From Gracilaria gracilis (Eukaryota > Rhodophyta > Florideophyceae > Gracilariales > Gracilariaceae): a DNA stretch of 64,000 nucleotides. Under the pieces are notes generated by a model that was not told where the DNA came from, made no database searches, and saw nothing but the letters and a program-made list of their open reading frames with translations. Positions 9,220 to 18,747 of the stretch are shown here, in pieces. The DNA lies in contig JARGSG010000237.1 in the NCBI GenBank assembly GCA_030374805.1, forward strand, positions 62,001-126,000, in the 5' to 3' direction. Numbering within the stretch: the stretch's first letter is position 1; the number at the start of each line of letters is the position of its first letter. Made by a program: the position numbers and the translations under genes.

Positions 9220-10279
9220 TGTAGAAACGAAGTGTACATGTGAACCAGCACGTCTTGAATGGGATTCTCACATCCTGGATACCCGAGATAGATAAGGTCG
9301 GTTCGGGAATCGTGACCCAGGAAAATTCGGTTCTCCCGGAGGTTCAGGCGCAGTCTAAACTAAAGGTAGAACAGGGAGATCCGAATCTCCGGTAGAGTTT
9401 TTGTTCATCAATTTCGCATTAACTGGTCCATTTAAAACCAGCGATGTCATCGCTTGTTTTGTTTCAAAATGCCGGCTGCCTCAGCTTAGGAAATGAATGA
9501 AAATGTGAGGACAGTTATGTATCTCCTTCCAAGCATTGTGGTAGTGAAAGATGATTCCCATGCAATGAAATGATGTTTGTTCGGAAATATCACGGAAGGA
9601 ACGAACAATTTCGTTCTTCTCCCATGGAATGGATGATAGTTTCTTGTCCCAAAACTGACAAACAACTACAGTGCAAGGCGGTTCTGTCTCCTCAAGGATG
9701 CCAAGAACTTTCATGGTGCTCGAATTTAGTCCTAAACGGTCTTGCGTTCGTTTCTCGATTGGTTTGTGACTCATCGTGAAAAGATGCGTTCGTTAAAGTA
9801 AAGAGCATCTCACAAAATGCTCTACACGGTACATGACTCTTTAGCAAGCAGTACATCAGTCGTTTTTGGCCTTTTCGGGAGAGAGAACCATCTATAGATA
9901 GGCCTCCAGCCATCTCGGAATCAGAGGCGACCGACCCAAATAAAGAAGAAGTACATCAGTCATGTGACTTACACAGATAGACCTGCTTGGGAAGATTCTG
10001 AATTGGTAGGGGCGTCAGTGATCCTGGAAGATTTCATTATGTAGCCGTTCTACAAAATCATGATACCCTGTACCATGGACAATTCTATTGTTCTACCTTT
10101 TAGCAAAAGAAACATTACTATAACTGCTCAGACTCAAACTTGTTTATATGGCGCTAAACGGTACAACGGAGGAACGGCGGCGCTGACTCGACGATGAACT
10201 TGATGTAACAATTTCAGTACATCCGTGTGCGTCCGCTAGGATGCATTGCATTGAAGGAATAAGACAAAGCGCTCAGCGC
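9220..10279. other. Intergenic, 1.06 kb, nothing recognised
   Basis: Lies between two minus-strand genes, so it should contain the promoter of the carotenoid-oxygenase-like gene and the 3' region of the CBM48 gene. Short frames up to 97 aa (9481-9774, -) show no domain. No tRNA-like or repeat structure stood out. Confidence 0.4.
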
Positions 10280-10786
10280 TCATTTCTTGGAAAAGAAACC
10301 ACCACCGCCCTTCTTCTTCCTGCTGGCACTTGAATCAACACTAGCGGAACTGGCGCGGCTGTCACGTCGCTGTGGTCGATGGCCACTCTTTGACCTAGAG
10401 TCATCAGAGGTCCCGAGATCCGGCTCCGGTAAAATATATCTCACGTTGTTCAAACTGGTCTCGTCAATACCGATGGTGGGATGCCTTTCAGAGTGTTTCC
10501 ATTCTCCGTCGACAATGAACTTGAATTCGTGAGGACCCGGCGGCACAGGCGTTACGACGGACCAGGTCCCTGCACCTTCGTGAAACATTTGAATAGCTTT
10601 CCAATCATTCCAGTCGCCTGAGAGCTGGACATCATCTTTTGCACCGTCAGCAAAGACGAATTCTGTCTTGACTCCTTCTGGAGCGGAAGGTTTCCTGTAC
10701 ACCGCAGATAGAATGGAGAATGTTAGAGTTTGTGGGGAAACATTGACGGATTCGAGAACTTACTTGCTACCGCCGCCGCGAAACAT
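10280..10786 (-). CDS. Small CBM48 (AMPK-beta/glycogen-binding type) protein, two exons
   Basis: Join of exon 1 (10764-10786) and exon 2 (10280-10694), giving 145 aa starting MFRGGGSKKPSAPEG. The 69-nt intron (10695-10763) has donor GTAAGT and acceptor TACAG, and splicing keeps the frame through Lys8. Seen: a CBM48 domain at about residues 14-95 (VKTEFVFADGAKDDVQLSGDW, NDWKAIQMFHEGAGTW, PPGPHEFKFIVDGEWK, and RHPTIGIDETSLNNVRYI), with the aromatic and Lys positions used for alpha-glucan binding. A Ser/Arg/Lys-rich tail ends GGGGFFSKK. Known: CBM48 binds starch or glycogen in AMPK-beta and in starch-branching and starch-binding proteins. Inferred: a cytosolic glucan-binding adaptor, fitting an alga with cytosolic floridean starch. 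It lacks the AMPK-beta C-terminal domain, so it is not a full beta subunit. Confidence 0.82.
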
Positions 10787-11372
10787 GATTAGCAAGTGAG
10801 GAGAGAATTGCTCGCCTAGCTAGAATGGAGTTCACTATGGTGTATCAAGTCACTTCGGAACCAAAGAAGCTGGTGTTTTATGACACTTCGCAGAGGCAAG
10901 CCTGCCAAGCCAGCCATTGCCAACCTGCAATTTTGCAACCCTAGCTGGAAATCGAAAAGGGCCTTTTGAGCCAAAACGTTTCGGTTTGGGTGGCGTGGGC
11001 AAAAGGGGCCGCGTGGAGAGCCAACCAAAACGTGTTTCTGGTAGTATCATTGCTGGCTGCGCCAAGAACGAGCACATTGCGCCACGAAGCAAAGTTACAC
11101 CTTCTTCAGGGAGTTGTACCAACGGTAAAACGCTAGCGTTAACGTTACCCTTGGAACAAGATTACGTCTTGTTCACGGTAAGGTCGCTTCTCCTGGGTAG
11201 ATGTTGATGCCGAGGATTCAACTGCTGGGTGCCCGCCATGCAGGCAAAGGAATTCAAGATATCCTTACTATCTGTCCATAAGTTTATGCTCCGAGGTCTA
11301 CGACAAGTAACGAAGAACACAAACCAACGAAATGCTTTCTATGCAGACAAGAGCACTACCGGCTCGCGAGCT
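10787..11372. other. Intergenic with a near-palindromic repeat
   Basis: 586 bp between two minus-strand genes; it should hold the CBM48 gene promoter and the kinase 3' end. The notable content is the near-palindrome at 11114-11161, annotated separately. Open frames in this stretch look random. Confidence 0.45.
11114..11161. repeat. Imperfect palindromic copy of a dispersed short repeat
   Basis: Reads TTGTACCAACGGTAA... out to ...GTTACCCTTGGAACAAG. The left arm resembles the reverse complement of the right arm over about 24 bp with a few mismatches. The half-site (TTACCsTTGGTA and its complement TACCAAsGGTAA) recurs at 28681, 44141, 55275 and 55638, all outside genes. Could be a MITE remnant or a protein-binding palindrome. 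Confidence 0.5.
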
Positions 11373-13232
11373 TTATCCGCGATCCCGGCCAAGCGAAAAC
11401 GTTCGCTTTAGTCGTGAAGTCAGCCTTGCTACTGGACTAAAGGGTGTACCGTTTCCATTCATCCTTCCGGAGAATGAGAAGGCCCTAAACCTTATACTCT
11501 GTGAGGAAGGCCTATAGCTTCTCCTCGGGTTCGCCTCATTGCTGTCTTCTTTTCTTCTATCTGGTACCCTTGGCCGCTCTGAAATCGTGTGATACATCCT
11601 GCGACGCTTTGGTCTTCTCACCTCGGCCACAAGGAGCAACTTTGACGAAAACACAGCTACGAGAATGTACCGCTTTAGCTTTTCCCGGAGTTCTTTTGGG
11701 GTGTACCTCGGTCGCGATCGGGCAGAAGCCTCGATCTCATCAGCAACATCGGCTCTGAACGGCGCTACGGGGTGCGAAGGACGACCAATATCAATATCAA
11801 CATTATCTTTGGTCCTTGGATCCATTTCATTTGTCTTGTCCCGGCTTTCGCTTGCCGGTGCTTGGCGAAATCGAGCCTGCTTCTCGCTGTTCTGTTCTAT
11901 GGTATGTTCATTGTCAGTTATTCTGAAACGTGCCACAAGATCTTGAACCCGAGTTGAGTGAGCGTCATGAGGTTTGCCGCTCGAGGGATTGACAGGTGCC
12001 ACTCGTGAAATGATTGTTGTTGATTCTCCTTCCCGAACGATTCCGGTTGTCTGAGAGTTAGCATTGGTCGTCCCTGGCAGCGGTAGTTCCTCAGACCTGG
12101 AAGTATTGGCTTCTCCGACTGGCTCCCTGTTCGTAAACCAGTAATGTTGAAGAGCTCCTCGTGCTGTTAACCGTTTCTGGGGCCTAGGTTGAAGCAACCC
12201 GCGAACTAGACTCTTGGCTTCGACTGAGATTCCTTTCCACGCACTTTGTCTGAATTCCAGTTTGCCTTGAATTGTCAAGTCTTTGGTCTTGTCGTTATCC
12301 TCACCGCCATCGTACGGATACTCACCGCAAAGCATTCTATATATCATGACGCCTACGGCGTACATATCAACCGCCTCACTGTACGGTTTCTCATGAAAGA
12401 TTTCTGGCGCAACATAAACCGGTGTTCCAATGAGGGATCGCATGCATTCGTCTCCAGGATCCTCAAAAAAGTTAGTGTATCCGAAGTCAGCCAAACAAAC
12501 CCTTGTGTTTCCTAAGTCCTCAACCTCACATAAAACGTTCTCGAGCTTAATATCACGATGGACGTATCCATTCTCATGCAAGTATGCGAGAGCCTGCAGT
12601 ACTTGTTTTGTCATGGAAAGCGAGGCAGCCTCTGGTATTCTTCCGCCGGCCTTCCGCACGAGATCCTTAAGTGATCCACCTTGCATGAACTCCAAGACGA
12701 AATAGACATGCGTGGGGGTGTTAAACACATCATACGTCTTCACGATGCCGGGATGGTGGATGTTTTGCATTGTGTATATCTCTCGTTGCAATTCCCTATA
12801 TGTCACCATGTCGAACTGCTGTTTCACAACCTTTTTCACGGCCACCACTGCTCCGTCACTCTTTCGAGTTCCTTTGTGTACGGATGCAAATGATCCTTCA
12901 CCAATCTGTTCGCCAATTTCATAATACATGTCGAACCTCTTGGTAGAAGCGTTCATGAGAAACGCGGCCCATTCTTGGCATTGGGGGCGACTTTGAAAGT
13001 GGAAGTAGTACTTATACCCACTTTGCATCTGGAGCGTCAACACGCGACCCAGTAAGGAAATCGAAACTGTAGAGGCAATGACGGATATATAAGATTCAAT
13101 TATACCTGTTGGCGTAGGATGAACAGTGATTGTGGCCCCGCTTAGCTTCAAGTACTTCTTTTGAGGCACTCCAAAGAACCGATGACGATAACCAACCCAT
13201 GCTACAATGTCATTGATTCTCCTCTCCGACAT
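11373..13232 (-). CDS. PH-domain serine/threonine protein kinase
   Basis: 619 aa from the ATG at 13232. Seen: an N-terminal PH-like domain at residues 1-95 (WVGYRHRFFGVPQKKYLKLSG, YKYYFHFQSRPQCQEWAAFL). Then a complete kinase at about 102-357: IGEGSFASVHKG, VAVKK, YVHRDIKLEN, LADFGYTNFFED, GTPVYVAPEI and DMYAVGVMIYRMLCGEYPYDGG. VAIK, HRD and DFG residues are all present, so it should be active, and the sequence is closest in style to CAMK-group kinases. The C-terminal 260 residues are polar and basic, with Ser/Arg/Pro stretches and no domain, ending RLKRTFSLGRDRG. Known: PH domains place kinases at phosphoinositide membranes, as in AKT and PKD. Inferred: a lipid-responsive kinase. Unlike AKT, there is no AGC hydrophobic tail. 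Confidence 0.82.
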   Translation of the reverse strand: MSERRINDIVAWVGYRHRFFGVPQKKYLKLSGATITVHPTPTGIIESYISVIASTVSISLLGRVLTLQMQSGYKYYFHFQSRPQCQEWAAFLMNASTKRFDMYYEIGEQIGEGSFASVHKGTRKSDGAVVAVKKVVKQQFDMVTYRELQREIYTMQNIHHPGIVKTYDVFNTPTHVYFVLEFMQGGSLKDLVRKAGGRIPEAASLSMTKQVLQALAYLHENGYVHRDIKLENVLCEVEDLGNTRVCLADFGYTNFFEDPGDECMRSLIGTPVYVAPEIFHEKPYSEAVDMYAVGVMIYRMLCGEYPYDGGEDNDKTKDLTIQGKLEFRQSAWKGISVEAKSLVRGLLQPRPQKRLTARGALQHYWFTNREPVGEANTSRSEELPLPGTTNANSQTTGIVREGESTTIISRVAPVNPSSGKPHDAHSTRVQDLVARFRITDNEHTIEQNSEKQARFRQAPASESRDKTNEMDPRTKDNVDIDIGRPSHPVAPFRADVADEIEASARSRPRYTPKELREKLKRYILVAVFSSKLLLVAEVRRPKRRRMYHTISERPRVPDRRKEDSNEANPRRSYRPSSQSIRFRAFSFSGRMNGNGTPFSPVARLTSRLKRTFSLGRDRG

Positions 13233-13644
13233 AGTCGGATACGTTGTTTACAATTTAGAAAGAAAGATCGTTTGACGGAGCACCCAGCAGCCTTTGGCGT
13301 TGTTTGGTGAGCTCTTAGTTTAGTAGCTCGGGGACTGAAGAGCCAAAAATGTGTTGGGTGGAGAGAAGGAACGAAACGCACGTTCGACTGCTTATCGGGA
13401 GAAAGTGCGCCTTTGAGCAGATGATATCGTTTAAAAATGAGAGACAGATTCGGACTCGGAATCACGAGGGCGGAAGGTTGAAGATACAGACTGCGAGGGA
13501 CAATCAGTCTAGTCGCAAGTACCAGACATAGAACGGCAATATGCTCAAACGAGTCACGAAGATAAGAGCGAGAGAAAGCGATTTTCCAGTGTCTTTGTCT
13601 ACCAACTTGGTGCCCAATGACTTCAGAAGACTCGGAGTTACGGT
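13233..13644. other. Gap upstream of the PH kinase
   Basis: 412 bp between the divergent kinase start and the tentative small gene, so it should act as promoter for both. Short frames here show nothing recognisable. Confidence 0.4.
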
Positions 13645-14122
13645 ATGGCGGACGAACGATTTAGGAAGGTTACAGAACTTTTGGAGGTACACGCGGCAAA
13701 AGAGCACAACTTGGCGGAGCGAGAAGCAGAAACGTGGGGCGCGGCAGAGAGTTGGTATACGGAAATGTTGGGAGCGAAGCGGGAGGGGTGGGCAAGGCTT
13801 GAAGTGTTGTTCGTGTGAGAGATCGAATGAAGGCGACTGATGACATATGAACGAGTGGGAAGCGGAAGACAGGCGTGGTTGCTTTCGCAACATTTGCCAG
13901 AAATTCTTTGGCGGTTGGAAGAGTGTTCACTGATGCACCGTGACGGTGTTTGTATTTCTGGTTAAACACAGGGTTTCCCTAAAAGGTTGCTTCGGTGCGG
14001 AAGCGCTTACCAGAATGTGCCTTGGTTGTCTCAAAAGGTTGAGTCCAGATTTGATCAAGCGGAGCTTTGAAGTTCTAGGAGCTATACTGGGAGCGACAAT
14101 TGTCATCCATGGATATGCTTGA
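13645..14122 (+). CDS. Possible small three-exon gene, tail-anchored helical protein
   Basis: Tentative model: exon 1 13645-13812, exon 2 13873-13922, exon 3 13972-14122, about 122 aa. Seen: MADERFRKVTELLEVHAAKE opens a charged helical stretch stopped by TGA at 13816, but a GTGTGA donor at 13813 and a GACAG acceptor at 13872 lead in frame to AWLLSQHLPEILWRLEE. A second short intron (GTGTTC to ACACAG, 49 nt) then leads in frame to VSLKGCFGAEALTRMCL and a final hydrophobic segment (VLGAILGATIVIHGYA) before TGA. Supporting: coding-like segments in compatible frames and canonical splice ends. Against: very short introns and no recognised family. If real, a small protein with a C-terminal membrane anchor. 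Confidence 0.35.
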
Positions 14123-14858
14123 ACAGTCACTTACTGTTACAGAGAGCTGATGAGGATGACGGCTTTTAACTGTGGTCGAGAAGAACAGGGCAAGAGATAA
14201 GAGGCGAGCAGATAAGCCTACCGCATGGAATAGAGTGTGAGGGTACTGCCGCTACGCCCGTGATCTGCGTGGTTTGTAAACGAAACGCGTTTTGTCTTCG
14301 ACAATTTTCACCGACCGTTGGACCTATCAAAGTTTGGTCACCTTTTTGCTCCGCTGGCTGGCTGACACAACGCAGATAAATATGGACCATGTACGTACAT
14401 ACAAAGAATAAGGATGCTCGACCAGCCATTTGCGAAGGTAACGTACACACTTTATTTTTCATTGAGACATGGGATGCTGGTGAGAAGCATGTTTGTATGG
14501 GCCTTGGCTTCGGATGACATACGTTGCACTGAGAGTGTGTGGCGTTTGAAAGTGCAAGAATTTCTAGCCCAGAAACGGCACGAAAACAAAACAGCAGCGT
14601 CGATGGCCGTGCTATAACGCTGTCGAGATGACGTCAACTGTGGTGGAACCCCAATGCAGATATCTCGCTACTTGGAAGTGGGTGACATGCTAACCCTGAA
14701 CAGGGATGAACGTGTCGAAGTCGGAGAAGAACTGACCGCGGACACGGTCCTTTAGCAAGCACTCCTTGCACAGTTCGATATAGGCGCGGATAAACAGTTA
14801 CGTCATGGTTGTATGTTAGAGCCAGCGTCCTTACCGTTTCACATACATGAAATGGGAT

Positions 14859-14881
14859 GTACACGTACCGCGTACGTGTAC
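14859..14881. repeat. Perfect 10-bp inverted repeat, GTACACGTAC-cgc-GTACGTGTAC
   Basis: Two exact 10-bp arms around a 3-bp spacer, about 300 bp before the MCM4 ATG, followed by further ACGTACAC half-copies to about 14900. May be a dimeric transcription-factor site; no function is shown. Confidence 0.6.
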
Positions 14882-14927
14882 TCGTACAGCACGTACACGT
14901 TTGTCATTTGATCCCTTTCGCGTCTGT

Positions 14928-15020
14928 GCGGGAAAATCGAAAGAAAGCGCGGGAATGTGATGAAAGTGCAAAGCGCCTCATCGAAGCGCCCTGCCGATTA
15001 GTTCCTATTTTGGCGGGAAA
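14928..15020 (+). promoter_or_regulatory. Cluster of E2F-like sites upstream of MCM4
   Basis: GCGGGAAA at 14928-14935, GCGGGAAT at 14949-14956 and TTTTGGCGGGAAA at 15008-15020. The last matches the E2F consensus (TTTSSCGC family) on both sides of the core. E2F/DP control of MCM genes at G1/S is established in animals and plants. That it operates here is inference from site sequence and position, 160-250 bp before the ATG. Confidence 0.6.
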
Positions 15021-15180
15021 CCAGCATACTCTAAGCCTCTGATAAACTTGAGTACCACTGCCTCCCGCATTCCCGCCCTCACCCAGCCAGTCGCCACCTG
15101 ACCATCCTCATTCAGCTTTGGAGTCCGAGCTCCGCCTAATCCATCGCCTAATCCCTCCCACACACGAAGCTTGACGCACC

Positions 15181-18100
15181 ATGGCCGACGAACCTTCAAC
15201 ACCGACTGGAAGGTCTCCTTCGCCCGCAACACGTTCCTCCCCACGCAACCATCGCTCCTCCCCACGCAACAGTCGCTCCTCGCCACGCAACAACCGCTCC
15301 TCGCCACGCAACAATCGCTCATCTCCAGTAAACAACAACGGCTCGCCACGCACTCCCACCACACGCAACAGTCCAACCCCCCGTCGAAGCCCAACCTCAC
15401 GCAACAGTCCCACATCCCGTCGCAACGCTTCCGCACGCAGAAGCCCATCCACGCCTCGGAATCCAACCACACCGGAACCTGCCACTCCCAATGCCAATCA
15501 CAGCCGCACTCCGTCTGTGAGGAACACTCCGATTGCAACTCCATCCGCTGCCCGCCCTCCAAGACCTCCCAGCCGTAGCCCAGCCGATTCCTCTATTGTT
15601 CACCCGACGCCGCAACCTTCTCGTACCCTAGTGCCTGGCCCGCATCGCAGAGAACTTGGTGCATCTCCAATCCGTTTCCAAACCCCTACGCCGCTGAATC
15701 CCTCCCAAAGCGATGATGGTCACGTCGATGGAACTCAGACGTATCTGTGGGACACCAACATCTCAGTCGAAGATTGCGAGCAAAGAGTCGTAGTCTTCAT
15801 CAATGAATTCCGTCTTCCTGAACGCGCCACACTTGGTACATCTTCACCTGCCCCGGATGCCGACCCACCTGCCCCAGCTCCTGTTGCCGAAGACGATGAC
15901 GAAATTCTCCCGGGACCGCTCCCCACTCCTGGCTCCCAGGCACCGTCGCAACAGACCCCGCGCTCCTTAGAAGCACAGGGCACAGGTGCAGAGCAGTCAG
16001 CTTCTTCTGCCGAACCGTTCTACATTGATGTGTTGCGACATTTGTCAGAGACTGGCGAATCAATCGTCAATCTCGATCTTTCGCATCTCCATTCCTTTGA
16101 CGCTCTCCTATATCGTCGGGTCGTTGAACATCCGGAGGATCTTATCACCATCTTCGATGCCACCATAAATCGCATCTTTTGTGAGTCTTTTCCGGATGAG
16201 GCCGCCGATATCGAACAAAGCCGTCGGAAGAGCATTCAGTCACGTATGTATAACCTGCTACCTGATCAGGTGCAGTCCATGCGCGAGCTGAACCCAAGCG
16301 ACATATCGAAGATGGTGGCCATTCGTGGAATGGTCATTCGGGCTTCCACTGTCATCCCAGACATTCAAGCCGCGATGTATAGGTGCACCAAATGCAATGC
16401 TATGCAGGAAGTCTCTATCGCCCATGGTCGAATTGAAGAACCCCGGAAGTGCATGGCTTGCAACTCTAGGGACTCGTTCTCCCTCATTCATTCACGCTCC
16501 CAGTTTGCAGACAAGCAAATGGTGCGTTTGCAAGAAGCACCCGAGAGCATCCCTAAGGGTGAAACCCCAGCTACATTTACCCTCGTGATGTACGACAGTC
16601 TTGTCGATGCCGTCAAACCTGGTGATCGAGTTGAAATAACTGGAATGCTAAGAGCCGTACCAGTGCGGGTCAATCCCAAACAACGAACTGTCCGGTCCGT
16701 ATTCCGGACGTACATAGATTGTGTTCATGTTCGCGTACTGAACCACAATCAGTCTCGTCAAGATCTGCAGAACTCAGCTGCAGAGAAGGATGTTTTGGGA
16801 CAACCAACGGATCCAAATGCAGACCTTGCCTTCGCTCAAGAGACGATGACTTCTGAACAGAAGAAACGCAGAAAAGAATACTTTGAAGAGCTTTCTTGTC
16901 ATCCGGAGTTGTATCGGCGACTTGCGGACAGCGTTGCCCCTAGCATATTTGGTATGGACGACGAGAAAAAGGGCGTTCTTCTTCAACTCTTCGGTGGAGC
17001 GAGGAAAGACGGACAAAATGAAGCCAATGCCGAGGCTAACGGTGACGGCTCTGCTCGATTTAGATCAGCCGTCAACATTCTTCTGGTTGGCGACCCAGGT
17101 ACATCCAAATCGCAACTTCTGCATAGTGCGCACAGACTTGCCCCGAGAGGAGTATATACTTCTGGTCGTGGTTCCTCTGCCGTTGGGCTCACTGCCTACG
17201 TTACGCGAGATCCAGACAGTGATGACTATGTTCTCGAATCCGGTGCTCTTGTTTTGTCAGACCGAGGTGTATGTTGCATCGATGAGTTCGACAAAATGTC
17301 GGAATACGCTCGCTCGGTTCTTCACGAAGCAATGGAGCAGCAAACTGTATCGATTGCAAAAGCTGGGATTATCGCGACTTTGAATGCAAGGACTTCGGTT
17401 CTAGCCGCTGCCAATCCTGTTAATTCGCGATATGATGCAACGAAGCCGGTTGTCGAAAACATTGATCTTCCCCCAACTTTACTCAGTCGTTTTGACCTTA
17501 TCTTCCTTGTCCTTGATGCACCAAACGCAGAATCGGATCGTCGATTGGCAAAGCACATTGTGTCCTTGTTCTTCAAGAACTATGAAGAAAACACGGGCAT
17601 GAAGCAAGAAAACGAAGGTCACAGCGCAAAGAAAGAAGAGGACAGTGCAGCTCGTGAATTAGTTGAATTTGACGATGAGATGCCTACTGCCCCGTCATAT
17701 GGAATTGGGAAGCTTCTGAACGCCAAGACCCTGACAGAATACATAGCATACGCGCGAGAAACAGTTGATCCTAAACTCACGGACAGTGCAGCTGATGCTC
17801 TTGTGAACGGGTACGTTGAGATGAGGTCCGTTGGTCGGGGTGGCGGAACCATTAGCGCTACTCCGCGTCAGCTCGAGTCTTTGATACGTCTGGCCGAGGC
17901 CCATGCCAGAATGCAGCTCAAGAACGACGTGGAAGAGGAGGATGTGCAAGAGGCCATGAGGTTGGTGAAGAGCGCTCTTCGAATGTCCGCTTTGGATCCT
18001 AATACTGGCAAGATCGACATGAACCTCTTCGCAGCAGGAAAATCCAGGGGTGACGATACTATGTCGAACTTCCTGGAACGAGCAATAGTGGACAAACTCA

Positions 18101-18270
18101 AGAGTATGTCAGAAGCTGGTGGGTTATCAGCCAACAAGTTGTTGGTTGCATTGAGGGAAACATCGGATGCTGTTATCAATGCTGGAGATCTTCGAGAAGC
18201 CTTAAGAACCCTAGAGCAAAAGGAGGAAATCGTGTTAACTCAACGGGGCACCCATGTACAACTTGTTTAG
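15181..18270 (+). CDS. MCM4: MCM4, replicative helicase subunit
   Basis: 1029 aa from the ATG at 15181 in a single exon. Seen: a Ser/Pro-rich N-terminus of about 250 residues with five RSSPRNx heptads (residues 18-52); zinc-binding CTKC...CMAC at about 401-430; Walker A GDPGTSKSQ at about 637; Walker B CCIDEFDKM at about 698; arginine finger SRFDL at about 768; and a C-terminal winged-helix region (SANKLLVALRETSD). The pattern and N-terminal SP sites identify MCM4 within MCM2-7. Known: the MCM2-7 ring unwinds DNA at replication forks, and the MCM4 N-terminus is targeted by DDK and CDK. The protein is longer than typical MCM4 (860-930 aa) because of the repeat-rich N-terminus. The promoter has E2F-like sites. 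Confidence 0.96.
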   Translation: MADEPSTPTGRSPSPATRSSPRNHRSSPRNSRSSPRNNRSSPRNNRSSPVNNNGSPRTPTTRNSPTPRRSPTSRNSPTSRRNASARRSPSTPRNPTTPEPATPNANHSRTPSVRNTPIATPSAARPPRPPSRSPADSSIVHPTPQPSRTLVPGPHRRELGASPIRFQTPTPLNPSQSDDGHVDGTQTYLWDTNISVEDCEQRVVVFINEFRLPERATLGTSSPAPDADPPAPAPVAEDDDEILPGPLPTPGSQAPSQQTPRSLEAQGTGAEQSASSAEPFYIDVLRHLSETGESIVNLDLSHLHSFDALLYRRVVEHPEDLITIFDATINRIFCESFPDEAADIEQSRRKSIQSRMYNLLPDQVQSMRELNPSDISKMVAIRGMVIRASTVIPDIQAAMYRCTKCNAMQEVSIAHGRIEEPRKCMACNSRDSFSLIHSRSQFADKQMVRLQEAPESIPKGETPATFTLVMYDSLVDAVKPGDRVEITGMLRAVPVRVNPKQRTVRSVFRTYIDCVHVRVLNHNQSRQDLQNSAAEKDVLGQPTDPNADLAFAQETMTSEQKKRRKEYFEELSCHPELYRRLADSVAPSIFGMDDEKKGVLLQLFGGARKDGQNEANAEANGDGSARFRSAVNILLVGDPGTSKSQLLHSAHRLAPRGVYTSGRGSSAVGLTAYVTRDPDSDDYVLESGALVLSDRGVCCIDEFDKMSEYARSVLHEAMEQQTVSIAKAGIIATLNARTSVLAAANPVNSRYDATKPVVENIDLPPTLLSRFDLIFLVLDAPNAESDRRLAKHIVSLFFKNYEENTGMKQENEGHSAKKEEDSAARELVEFDDEMPTAPSYGIGKLLNAKTLTEYIAYARETVDPKLTDSAADALVNGYVEMRSVGRGGGTISATPRQLESLIRLAEAHARMQLKNDVEEEDVQEAMRLVKSALRMSALDPNTGKIDMNLFAAGKSRGDDTMSNFLERAIVDKLKSMSEAGGLSANKLLVALRETSDAVINAGDLREALRTLEQKEEIVLTQRGTHVQLV
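15232..15336 (+). repeat. 21-bp coding tandem repeat, five copies (RSSPRNx)
   Basis: Five adjacent 21-bp units of the form CGCTCCTCnCCACGCAACnnn inside the MCM4 N-terminus encode RSSPRNH, RSSPRNS, RSSPRNN, RSSPRNN and RSSPVNN. Each SPR is a possible CDK/DDK site. Confidence 0.85.
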
Positions 18271-18747
18271 ATTGTCCTTGGCTCAAAGAATTAAACGGCT
18301 GATTAGGAAAAGATTGCATGTTATTCTCCTTCTCTGTTCTGCATGACTTATAAGTTAAAAGTTATAACCCTGCCTTAATCTCGAGTTCAGACTCTGGTCA
18401 CGTACATCCACACCACAAAGTGTACGTAGTCAGTCCGCCTCGTTCTCCTTCACCCTCTTTCGGTACAGAGCAGGGGCTCTGTTCACATAGCTGTGACAAA
18501 GTCATGGAGGTGCAAGAAAGACCAATCGTCGGATATCGCTGTCCCGGCAAACGTGGCCGCACTACGAGTGTTGTTTTGAGAGCTCTCACCGCCCCGCTGT
18601 GAGAGTGAGTGGATGCTGCAAAAAAAGGACTTCTGGTTCTGGTTCTTGTTTAAGTTGTTATGAAGAGAAAGTTATTACGAGTCCATAGTTAGGTCGGTAA
18701 GTCTAGCTGTCTGTCTAATAACGGAACGAAACAATATTGATAGATGT
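18271..18747. other. Convergent intergenic region after MCM4
   Basis: 477 bp between the convergent stops of MCM4 and the small secreted-protein gene. No gene recognised; 60-aa frames on both strands look random. Confidence 0.45.

Larger units (their letters stand above)
14123..15180. promoter_or_regulatory. Intergenic region and MCM4 upstream region
   Basis: 1.06 kb with no supported gene. The distal half is featureless by eye. The proximal 330 bp holds a perfect palindrome (14859-14881) and three GCGGGAA-type E2F-like elements (14928, 14949, 15008), annotated separately. A pyrimidine-rich stretch runs into the MCM4 ATG. Confidence 0.5.
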
